Below, piece after piece: positions 56,752 through 62,709 of a stretch of 64,000 nt of DNA; position 1 is the stretch's first letter; every line of letters starts with the position of its first letter. This DNA is from a virus, in the IMG/VR virus record IMGVR_UViG_3300017971_000185, positions 421,683 to 485,682 of that record; one strand, written 5' to 3'. A program made the translations under genes and the position numbers. The notes beneath the pieces were generated by a model. The model made no database searches. It worked only from the letters and a program-made list of their open reading frames with translations, and had not been told where the DNA came from.

Positions 56752-56925
56752 ATGAAATCGACACCTAAGTGGTTGATTGTCTTGGCTATCGCATTGGTGG
56801 GACTGGTGGGGCTCATTGGCGACTGGGGGCTCGCGATTCATTTTGGGTTGCACATGATGTTGGCGGTTGTGGTCGTGATTGGGTTAGGTCTTGTGTGCCT
56901 GGACATCAGGAAGGGAGATAGGTGA
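56752..56925 (+). CDS. small membrane protein
   Basis: A 57-residue protein with two predicted membrane helices (KWLIVLAIALVGLVGLIG and MLAVVVVIGLGLVCL) and a short basic tail. A GTG at 56743 is an alternative start. Size and topology allow a holin-like or superinfection role, but there is no endolysin beside it. Its 3' end contains the first copy of a 26-bp repeat. Confidence 0.6.
   Translation: MKSTPKWLIVLAIALVGLVGLIGDWGLAIHFGLHMMLAVVVVIGLGLVCLDIRKGDR
56879..56904 (+). repeat. 26-bp direct repeat, copy 1
   Basis: The 26 bases at 56879-56904, within the 3' end of the small membrane protein gene, recur exactly at 58033-58058. Confidence 0.85.
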
Positions 56926-57344
56926 TGCAGAAGCCATGTGCTGACGCGGGAGTCGGTTCGGAGAAACAGGCCGGCACGAGCTGGCGCGGCCGTCATTTCC
57001 TGACGGGGATGCCGCTGGAGGGCACGCTCTACCCGGACTTCCCGTCGCTCCTCGCGGCGTTGAGGTCGCTCTCCGTGGAGGTGTTTTCGCACGACTACCC
57101 GTCGCAGGATCCCGACGAGAGGTCCTTCGGGTTCGAGGAGGTGAGAGAGGGCTGGGAATCCGTGCTCCATCTTGTGCCCGTCGCCGCTCTCCGCGGAGAG
57201 GAGACGACGGGGCGCTTCAGGCCCGAGGCCGTTGAGGCCGACCCCACGGTTGACGGGCTGGAGTTTCTGATGGGGACGCCGGAGGGTCGGAGTCGCGTCG
57301 CGAAGATTCTCAATCGGGACAAGAGGGGTAGACTGACGGTATGA
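56925..57344 (+). CDS. hypothetical protein
   Basis: A 139-residue protein (GRHFLTGMPLEGTLYPDFPS ... GLEFLMGTPEGRSRVAKI) whose ATG overlaps the previous stop. GC at third positions is high compared with its neighbours. No family recognised. The promoter for the next gene lies inside its last codons. Confidence 0.55.
   Translation: MQKPCADAGVGSEKQAGTSWRGRHFLTGMPLEGTLYPDFPSLLAALRSLSVEVFSHDYPSQDPDERSFGFEEVREGWESVLHLVPVAALRGEETTGRFRPEAVEADPTVDGLEFLMGTPEGRSRVAKILNRDKRGRLTV
57329..57334 (+). promoter_or_regulatory. leaderless-type -10 box
   Basis: ggggTAGACT placed exactly 6 bases before the ATG at 57341. Same layout as at 54638 and 58228. No good -35 is seen at standard spacing. Confidence 0.5.
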
Positions 57345-57625
57345 GGCGACCGCAGGTGCTTTTAGTTGGAGGTCTCTACGACGGAGATCCTTTGGATTAC
57401 CTTCTCGCGAGCGACGCTTCGACACGTCTCGTGGACGCGCACGCGATTTTTGGGCGGAGTATGAAGGCATTGAGGGATGCGGGCTACGAACAGACCACGT
57501 TGGACCGCTACACGCGGGAGGCGTTGGGTGTTGCTGCGTATGATGCCTCCGATTATCCGCGGCTTTTACGTGAAAACTACGAACGCCTTGTTCGGGTCAC
57601 GGCCAAGTGGGTCGAAATCCGATGA
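57341..57625 (+). CDS. small hypothetical protein
   Basis: A 94-residue alpha/beta protein starting MRRPQVLLVGGLYDGDPLDY. No match is recognised. It is predicted to be made from a leaderless message. Confidence 0.55.
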   Translation: MRRPQVLLVGGLYDGDPLDYLLASDASTRLVDAHAIFGRSMKALRDAGYEQTTLDRYTREALGVAAYDASDYPRLLRENYERLVRVTAKWVEIR

Positions 57626-57659
57626 GCGTTGAGGCGGACGACCGGGGCAGCAGAAGCGG

Positions 57660-57665
57660 TAAGGT
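57660..57665 (+). promoter_or_regulatory. leaderless-type -10 box
   Basis: gcggTAAGGT placed 5 bases before the ATG at 57671. Confidence 0.4.
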
Positions 57666-57670
57666 TTTGT

Positions 57671-57907
57671 ATGGCACTCAAACGCAAACGCAAGCCCTCT
57701 GAGATCCTGGCTTCGACTAGCCGTCGATTCGGGGATCATACTGTTCGGTGTGTGCTTCGGCAGACACTCGATCAACGGGGCCGACCGACAGACGTTTTCC
57801 GTATCGAGGCCGACGCCATGAGACCTGCAAAACGTGGGGACCGATGGCAGCCGATTCCGCTGTCGTGGAGACGCTTGTGGTTGGGAGATCGAGTAGAATG
57901 CCCATGA
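57671..57907 (+). CDS. small basic hypothetical protein
   Basis: A 78-residue basic protein starting MALKRKRKPSEILASTSRRF, with a beta-rich middle (HTVRCVLRQTLDQRGRP) resembling other small phage proteins. Start chosen at 57671 because of the box at 57660; an in-frame upstream ATG at 57629 has no ribosome site. Confidence 0.5.
   Translation: MALKRKRKPSEILASTSRRFGDHTVRCVLRQTLDQRGRPTDVFRIEADAMRPAKRGDRWQPIPLSWRRLWLGDRVECP
57894..57899 (+). promoter_or_regulatory. leaderless-type -10 box
   Basis: cgagTAGAAT, 4 bases before the ATG at 57904. Confidence 0.45.
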
Positions 57908-58041
57908 CTCGCTACTTGGAGCCTTTTTTGCTCCCTCCTGAAGAGCGGGGTAAAGCTCCCGCGCGTGTCCAGGCCGAGATTTCTTCGATCAAAGGCACCG
58001 AGGCGAAATTGACGGGGACGAGCGCGGCTTGGTTGGGTTAG
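57904..58041 (+). CDS. 45-residue hypothetical protein
   Basis: A very short protein starting MTRYLEPFLLPPEERGKAPA and ending TSAAWLG. It is supported by the -10 box directly upstream and by overlap with the preceding stop. An in-frame ATG at 57898 is less likely because it lies inside the box. Confidence 0.45.
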   Translation: MTRYLEPFLLPPEERGKAPARVQAEISSIKGTEAKLTGTSAAWLG

Positions 58042-58058
58042 GTCTTGTGTGCCTGGAC
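58033..58058 (+). repeat. 26-bp direct repeat, copy 2
   Basis: Exact copy of 56879-56904. In one frame both copies encode the same peptide, GLGLVCLD, so this looks like a leftover of the small membrane protein's C-terminus. Confidence 0.85.
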
Positions 58059-58066
58059 GAGAGGGG

Positions 58067-58072
58067 TAGGAT
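58067..58072 (+). promoter_or_regulatory. GGGGTAGGAT box before 58074 gene
   Basis: aggggTAGGAT ends one base before the ATG at 58074, too close for leaderless start at that ATG. Here the G run more likely serves as a ribosome site (gagaggggtagg), or transcription starts inside the gene. Confidence 0.3.
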
Positions 58073-58073
58073 A

Positions 58074-58235
58074 ATGGCTCACGAGCAGCAGGACGAGCAG
58101 AAGCAGGTCGTGAAGCGGCTTCGAGAGATTGCTGAGACTGCCGAGGACGATCCCGTGAAGGCCGCGGAGGACGCCGTTGCTGTGCTCAGGGATTTCGCGT
58201 CCCGTCTCCGTGAGGTGCCTGACGGGGTAGGATGA
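58074..58235 (+). CDS. small helical hypothetical protein
   Basis: A 53-residue helical protein (QQDEQKQVVKRLREIAETAE). The reading frame extends upstream through the 26-bp repeat, but the ATG at 58074 has the better signal. Function unknown. Confidence 0.5.
   Translation: MAHEQQDEQKQVVKRLREIAETAEDDPVKAAEDAVAVLRDFASRLREVPDGVG
58228..58233 (+). promoter_or_regulatory. leaderless-type -10 box
   Basis: ggggTAGGAT exactly 6 bases before the GTG at 58240. Confidence 0.5.
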
Positions 58236-58239
58236 GGGC

Positions 58240-58746
58240 GTGCTCCGGGTCGAGTCCTTTCCCCTTGGCGAGCCCGCCGCGTTCGGTTCCTTCTGGACCC
58301 GTCGTCCGGCTCGACGTGGGACGGTGAGGGTTTTCATTGACGACCGCAAGCTCGTCGAGGCCCCCACGGTGACCGCCTGTCGAAGCGGGATCTCGTTTCA
58401 CTTCACGGTGACGCGCAAGAGCTACAGCGACTCCTTGTGGGTCAAGTGGCATCCTGACAGGGAGTGGCGTACCACGTGGATGAGAGGGGAGACGGTGCGC
58501 GTCGTCTACGAGGAGCCCGAGGAGCCCGAGTGCCCCTATCTCCAGGATGGGCTGCCTTGTGATGGTGGGCCCGTCCATCCCACGGGAAAGACCAGGGGTG
58601 CCGGTTCTCTGATCGAGCACGAGTGGGCCTGTTCGTGCAAATACCAGACGTGGTGGAGTTACCGGGACCCCGATCCCGTGCGTGGGACGCCTGAGGAGCG
58701 ATCTGAGCGTTCGAAGTTGCCTTGGTGTAGACTACGTTACTGGTGA
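58240..58746 (+). CDS. hypothetical protein
   Basis: A 168-residue protein, beta-rich with a C-terminal half containing CPYLQDGLPCDGGPV and HEWACSCKY, a possible zinc site. Unrecognised. GTG start supported by the box at 58228. Confidence 0.5.
   Translation: MLRVESFPLGEPAAFGSFWTRRPARRGTVRVFIDDRKLVEAPTVTACRSGISFHFTVTRKSYSDSLWVKWHPDREWRTTWMRGETVRVVYEEPEEPECPYLQDGLPCDGGPVHPTGKTRGAGSLIEHEWACSCKYQTWWSYRDPDPVRGTPEERSERSKLPWCRLRYW
58728..58733 (+). promoter_or_regulatory. TAGACT box before zinc-ribbon gene
   Basis: ggtgTAGACT, 25 bases before the ATG at 58759; this one would give a short leader containing the ribosome site gatgagga. Confidence 0.35.
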
Positions 58747-58758
58747 GGTTGATGAGGA

Positions 58759-58965
58759 ATGGGTGACGATGTGAGCCAGAAGCCAGCGACCGATGACTTG
58801 CACTTCCGCGGTCAACAGAAGTGCCTCAAGTGTGGCCGTTTCATGCGAAAGACACCCGACTACCAGATCTGGACGTGCCGATGCGGGGGTTGGGCCGTTG
58901 GTCTGGCGGACTTGGAACACATGCAGATTGCGACCGAGGTTCTCTTGGCTCGCGGGTGTGCGTGA
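58759..58965 (+). CDS. small zinc-ribbon protein
   Basis: A 68-residue protein with CLKCGRFMRK and WTCRCGGWAVG, a four-cysteine zinc ribbon, then an acidic helix. Such proteins often bind nucleic acid or RNA polymerase. No name can be given. Confidence 0.55.
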   Translation: MGDDVSQKPATDDLHFRGQQKCLKCGRFMRKTPDYQIWTCRCGGWAVGLADLEHMQIATEVLLARGCA

Positions 58966-58971
58966 GGAATC

Positions 58972-59337
58972 ATGAACAAGACGGACAAGATCCCGACCAA
59001 CCGACGATCTCCGGCTGCTACGCTGGCGTATTTGGCTCACGAAGCGTGGGATGGGCATTCCGCTCTGATCGTTCACGGCGGCATCCGAGGTTCGGGGCCC
59101 TCAGAGCATCGAGCGTCGATTCTCCGGTTCTTTTGGAAACAGCGTCGGCCGGGAGCTTTCATCGAGCAACAGTCTCCTGAGGTGCGCCAGCGTTTGCGTG
59201 AGCTTAGGTCTGACGACATAGCGAACGTTGGTGCGTTTCCAGATTGGTACGCGGCGGACGAATCCCCCGTAGGACGGGTCTGGAAACTGCCGGGTTCCAG
59301 AGATCGAAGCGGAGGGACGTACAATGACGCGTACTGA
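58972..59337 (+). CDS. hypothetical protein
   Basis: A 121-residue protein (LAYLAHEAWDGHSALIVHGG) of unknown function, with ribosome site gaggaa before the ATG and a 14-base overlap with the next gene. Confidence 0.5.
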   Translation: MNKTDKIPTNRRSPAATLAYLAHEAWDGHSALIVHGGIRGSGPSEHRASILRFFWKQRRPGAFIEQQSPEVRQRLRELRSDDIANVGAFPDWYAADESPVGRVWKLPGSRDRSGGTYNDAY

Positions 59338-59509
59338 GCCAGACGAACCTGGGCTTTATTGGGCGCTCATCGATGGCCGCTGGGAGTGCGTGTTGCTCAA
59401 GGGGCCTGACTTCATCGTCAGGATGGGAATGTCGGGTGGCTATTCGTCATCTATGCTTGTCATCCAGTGGGGAGAGCCGATCCCCGCACCAGGGGCCACG
59501 CATGGGTGA
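59324..59509 (+). CDS. small hypothetical protein
   Basis: A 61-residue protein (EPGLYWALIDGRWECVLLKG) with the look of a small beta-barrel. Ribosome site ggaggg precedes the ATG, which also overlaps a TACAAT sequence. Unknown function. Confidence 0.5.
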   Translation: MTRTEPDEPGLYWALIDGRWECVLLKGPDFIVRMGMSGGYSSSMLVIQWGEPIPAPGATHG

Positions 59510-59671
59510 AACCATGAACACGATCGAGGACATCACTTCGCGCCCGAGCCGAGGAGCTTCGTTCCGAGGCCGAGGAGCTAGAGCGACAGGCCCACGATAT
59601 TCAGTACAGCGCGCCAACGCGCCAATGGCCCGGTGGTCGCCCACGTCGCCTTGCCGTCCAGCTTACAATGA
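59502..59671 (+). pseudogene. small ORF split over three frames
   Basis: A natural-looking protein seems to run MGETMNTIEDITS, then in the +1 frame RAEELRSEAEELERQAHDIQ, then in the next frame RQRANGPVVAHVALPSSLQ with a stop at 59669 that overlaps the following ATG. Two single-base shifts would be needed. It may be a decayed gene or contain sequence errors; each segment alone is weak. Confidence 0.35.
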
Positions 59672-59847
59672 CGGACGTTTTCTGGATCGAGCTTGAGCGC
59701 CTGTGCGATGCCGGTTGCGTCGAAGCGGCACGCGCTTGGTTGCAGGGCGAAGTCTTGCCGAGACGGGACGGAGTTGATCTGTTGGGATTCGGGGACGCAG
59801 GGACCCAGTGCTTCCGCATGTTGGATCGTCTCGCAGGGGAGCCATGA
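59668..59847 (+). CDS. 59-residue hypothetical protein
   Basis: A small acidic protein starting MTDVFWIELERLCDAGCVEA and ending MLDRLAGEP. It overlaps both neighbours in ATGA arrangements, which supports the call. Unknown function. Confidence 0.5.
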   Translation: MTDVFWIELERLCDAGCVEAARAWLQGEVLPRRDGVDLLGFGDAGTQCFRMLDRLAGEP

Positions 59848-60026
59848 ACCTGGGTTGCGATACGTGTGGGCACATCGCCTGCGTTTGCGAGATCATGGCC
59901 GCGCATGAGGATGGGTGTCGTTTCCGTCTCGCTGCGACGTGTGCCGTTCCTATCGAGTGCGACCATGGCTACGACGTGTGTCCGCGGTGCGATCCTTGCA
60001 CCTGCACAGATCGGAAACCACAGTGA
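59844..60026 (+). CDS. cysteine-rich small protein
   Basis: A 60-residue protein with ten cysteines in CDTCGHIACVC and DVCPRCDPCTC, separated by an IECDHGY segment. It probably binds two zinc ions. Small proteins of this kind occur in many phages without known function. It overlaps the genes on both sides. Confidence 0.6.
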   Translation: MNLGCDTCGHIACVCEIMAAHEDGCRFRLAATCAVPIECDHGYDVCPRCDPCTCTDRKPQ

Positions 60027-60220
60027 CTCAGCCCGGTCCTTACCGAAAGCCAGATTTCCGTTGTGAGGAATGCACCATCCATGGCGAGCGGTGCATCCTG
60101 CCTCTTGGGCATCGTGGGATGCACATGTTGTCTGGGGGCGACTGTTGGGTCACGGCGGGCACCGCGGCAGAGAGCTACGAGGACTGCATCTGGGCGGGAA
60201 GCAAGCCAGAGGATGCCTGA
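60023..60220 (+). CDS. small cysteine/histidine-rich protein
   Basis: A 65-residue protein started by GTG at 60023, overlapping the previous stop. FRCEECTIHGERCILPLGHR and MHMLSGGDCW provide a possible zinc site. Unknown function. Confidence 0.5.
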   Translation: MTQPGPYRKPDFRCEECTIHGERCILPLGHRGMHMLSGGDCWVTAGTAAESYEDCIWAGSKPEDA

Positions 60221-60279
60221 CCTGACCGGTGTTTGGGGTATACGGGAATAGCCCAGATGCTCGAAAGGTTGGGTTTCTC

Positions 60280-60813
60280 ATGCGCAAGTACCTTCTGATT
60301 CTCGGTTGCCTCGCCTTCATCGCCTAGATCGGCGTCAGGGCGTATGCTGCAATCCAGTACGACCGGCAGGTTGGTGGTCACCTGAAGCTCGCTGCTGATG
60401 CGTCCAACATCCAGCTTGCACAGGATCGGCTGGCTCTCGGTCTTGAGGGCATGGACGACCGACTAGGCGGAGGCAAGTGGTGCCATGACCCCGACAAGCA
60501 GGAATTCTACACGTCGGTGGTCTACACGACTCCAGATGAGAACGTGTCATTTTGGTGCCAGAATCTACTCCAAGCGCTCACCGATCTGCGTGAGCTACCG
60601 CCTGATTCCGACGCGCTCACGGTGAGCAACACGTTGATGAAGGTGCGTGAGACGCTGCTCGATGAGGGCCAGAGCGTGAGGGTCACGAGTCCAGACGGCA
60701 TTTCGGTCTACCCCCACAACACGCCTTTCTTCTTGTGGGGGTGGGGATCGTTTCTGCTGATTGGCCTCTGTGTGGGGTCGTGGGTGTGGGAGAACCGGGA
60801 GGACATCTTCTAG
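60280..60813 (+). pseudogene. membrane protein gene with in-frame amber codon
   Basis: From the ATG at 60280 (ribosome site aaagg) the frame reads MRKYLLILGCLAFIA, hits TAG at 60325-60327, and then continues IGVRAYAAIQYDRQVGGHLK through to a second membrane helix (FFLWGWGSFLLIGLCVGSWV) and a stop at 60813. The stop breaks the first hydrophobic segment. An ATG at 60451 could give a truncated 120-residue protein. Other genes in the window end normally with TAG, so general recoding is unlikely. Confidence 0.6.
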
Positions 60814-60874
60814 GGAAACCGGTCGGAGTTGCCGACGCTGAGGAGTGACGGCAAGGTCACTCTTCGCGTTCTCA

Positions 60875-60902
60875 AGAGAACCCAGGTTGTCCTGGTTTCT
60901 CT
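60875..60902 (+). terminator. hairpin before the CRISPR genes
   Basis: agagaacccagg (60875-60886), loop ttgt, and cctggtttctct (60891-60902) form a 12-bp stem with one G-T pair. The rest of the 262-base gap (60814-61075) shows no ORF and no repeats; it holds the promoter described next. Confidence 0.5.
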
Positions 60903-60983
60903 CGCGCTTGGCGCTTGACGAAGAGATCTCCTTTTCGCTTCGCTGAATTTTTCGTGGAAGGTTGTTCTCGGCCTGATTAGGGG

Positions 60984-61012
60984 TTGACTCGGCGCAGGTC
61001 TCCAAGTATGGT
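60984..61012 (+). promoter_or_regulatory. sigma-70-like promoter of the cas operon
   Basis: TTGACT (60984-60989), a 17-base spacer and TATGGT (61007-61012). Transcription would begin near 61019, giving a leader of about 57 bases before cas7. Confidence 0.65.
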
Positions 61013-61075
61013 GGCGGGTGGCGGCGCACGGGGCGCGGCTGTCTCAATCTACCACCAACATGGAGATCAGATCAG

Positions 61076-62044
61076 ATGAAAACACCAAGTCTCAAGAGAC
61101 TCGATTGGATGGCTTTCTTCGAATCGGAGTTGGGCATCTGCAATGGAGACCCGGACAATCCGGGTTATCCGAGGATGACGGAGGACGGCTATCTGGTGAT
61201 CAGCGGTCCTTTCCTGAATCGTCTGGGACGCAATCAGTACGAGCGCATGGTGGAGACGGGCGAGCTGCCCGCAAAGGGGAATGCGATCCACATTCAGCGT
61301 GGAGCCCGGCTTGCTAACGTTGCTGAGGAAGCCATTGCTGCGGCTGATCCCAAGGAAGCCGGGAAGATCTTGGAGGATGCCCGTAGTAAGCGCGACAAAG
61401 AGGCTGAGGAGGGGAAGAAAAAGACAAGAGCCCGGTCGAGTGTCAAGTATCCAGAGGAGAAGGTTCACGATGCGCTGACTCGCACGTTCATCGATGACGC
61501 GATGTACGGATCGGTCTTGACGAGCACAGTTTACACAGCCCCTTCCATTCACGGCGCCGTCACTACGCGTATGGGCATGTCTCTTCATCCTGTGGAGCTA
61601 CACAACATGACCAACACGCGCATGGCGTCTGATAGTGATGCGGTGGACCGTTCTCGCGACTTCGCGCGCTCTAAACCGGTTCGCTACGCGCTCATTCGCA
61701 CTGTGGGAACCTTTGATGCTTTTCGGGCTGAGAAGAACCATGTCGATGCTGAGCGTCTCAAGGATTTCTTTGCCGTCTATCTGACGATGTGCGACAACGC
61801 GACATCGAATGCGCGCGGAACCTTCGGCCTTCGGGAGTTGATTGTGGTCAAGCACAAGAGCCCCACAGGCAGCATGAGTCTGATCGATTTCAAGGATCGG
61901 CTCAAGGTGCGTATGCGGAATGGGGAGTGCCCGCGCTCGTTTGCCGACATCGAGCTTGGCTATGATGACAAGAACCTCCCTCCGGGGGCTGAGATCATCC
62001 GACTGGCTGAGCTACGGGGGAACTTGGATTGGCTGGTTAGCTGA
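61076..62044 (+). CDS. cas7: type I-C Cas7 (Csd2)
   Basis: A 322-residue Cas7-family backbone protein. The N-terminus has the Csd2 landmark ICNGDPDNPGYPRMTEDGY, followed by a charged lysine/arginine linker, then SIHGAVTTRMGMSLHPVELH and a glycine-rich GTFGLRELIVVKHKS. Cas7 subunits coat the crRNA spacer in the Cascade complex. The gene starts the operon and ends in an ATGC/TGATG overlap with cas5. An ATP-independent RNA-binding role is expected. It is phage-encoded here, distant from any adaptation gene seen. Confidence 0.85.
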   Translation: MKTPSLKRLDWMAFFESELGICNGDPDNPGYPRMTEDGYLVISGPFLNRLGRNQYERMVETGELPAKGNAIHIQRGARLANVAEEAIAAADPKEAGKILEDARSKRDKEAEEGKKKTRARSSVKYPEEKVHDALTRTFIDDAMYGSVLTSTVYTAPSIHGAVTTRMGMSLHPVELHNMTNTRMASDSDAVDRSRDFARSKPVRYALIRTVGTFDAFRAEKNHVDAERLKDFFAVYLTMCDNATSNARGTFGLRELIVVKHKSPTGSMSLIDFKDRLKVRMRNGECPRSFADIELGYDDKNLPPGAEIIRLAELRGNLDWLVS

Positions 62045-62709
62045 TGCCAAGTGTTTACTTTCAGGGCGACTTCGCCCACTTTTCCAACCCGCTGCTGAAG
62101 GCCGAGGGGACTACCTTTCCCGGCCCTCCGCCTTCGGCTCTCCGCGGAGCCATTGAAAACATCCTGTTCAAGATGGGCGTCTACGTGGATGTCCGCCGCA
62201 TCACGTACCACCGGCCGATTCGGACGATGAACTTCAAGACGAACGGCCTCAAACATGCGGTAGGCATGTCGCAGATCACGCTCCCGGATGCCCATCAGAT
62301 GAACAACACGTTGCTCTACGACGTGGCCTATACAGTGGACTTCGATCTGCGCTTGTGTTGGCGTGACCGAGAGACCCAAGAGATCGTTAAGTTCGATGAG
62401 AGGGTGCTGGAGAGCCAGGATCTTCGGAAGTACATGGCGATGTACGAGAAGTATATCCGCCTGGGTAAGTGTCAGCACCCGCCTTGGCTGGGGTCGAAAT
62501 TCTGCGAAGCTCTGTTCAGGGCACCCCGGCCCGAGGACACGCCGATTCAGGAGTCGCGGGACTTGGGGATGATGACGCACGGCATCGAGTACCGTAAGGC
62601 GGGGAACATCACCCATGTCTTTCATCCGGTGATGAGAGACGGGGTTGTAGAGGTGGACTCGTTCTTCGATGTTCTCAAGGCCCGCTACGGGTTGAGGGCG
62701 GGTCAATGA
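62044..62709 (+). CDS. cas5: type I-C Cas5 (Cas5c/d) with altered catalytic residues
   Basis: A 221-residue Cas5c. Its start, GDFAHFSNPLLKAEGTTFPG followed by PPPSALRGAIENILFKM, aligns with Bacillus halodurans Cas5d. In type I-C this protein normally cuts pre-crRNA with a Tyr-Lys-His triad (Tyr46, Lys116, His117 in that enzyme). By eye, Tyr46 aligns with Phe in TTFPG, and the Lys-His pair aligns with Arg-Lys in LRKYMAM. Processing by the usual route is therefore doubtful. It overlaps cas7 by 1 base and cas8 by 4 bases. Confidence 0.83.
   Translation: MPSVYFQGDFAHFSNPLLKAEGTTFPGPPPSALRGAIENILFKMGVYVDVRRITYHRPIRTMNFKTNGLKHAVGMSQITLPDAHQMNNTLLYDVAYTVDFDLRLCWRDRETQEIVKFDERVLESQDLRKYMAMYEKYIRLGKCQHPPWLGSKFCEALFRAPRPEDTPIQESRDLGMMTHGIEYRKAGNITHVFHPVMRDGVVEVDSFFDVLKARYGLRAGQ

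Noticed and set aside
60814-61075. CRISPR array or leader upstream of cas7
   Set aside because: No pair of 28-37 bp repeats with regular spacing was found here or elsewhere in the window; only a hairpin and promoter are present.
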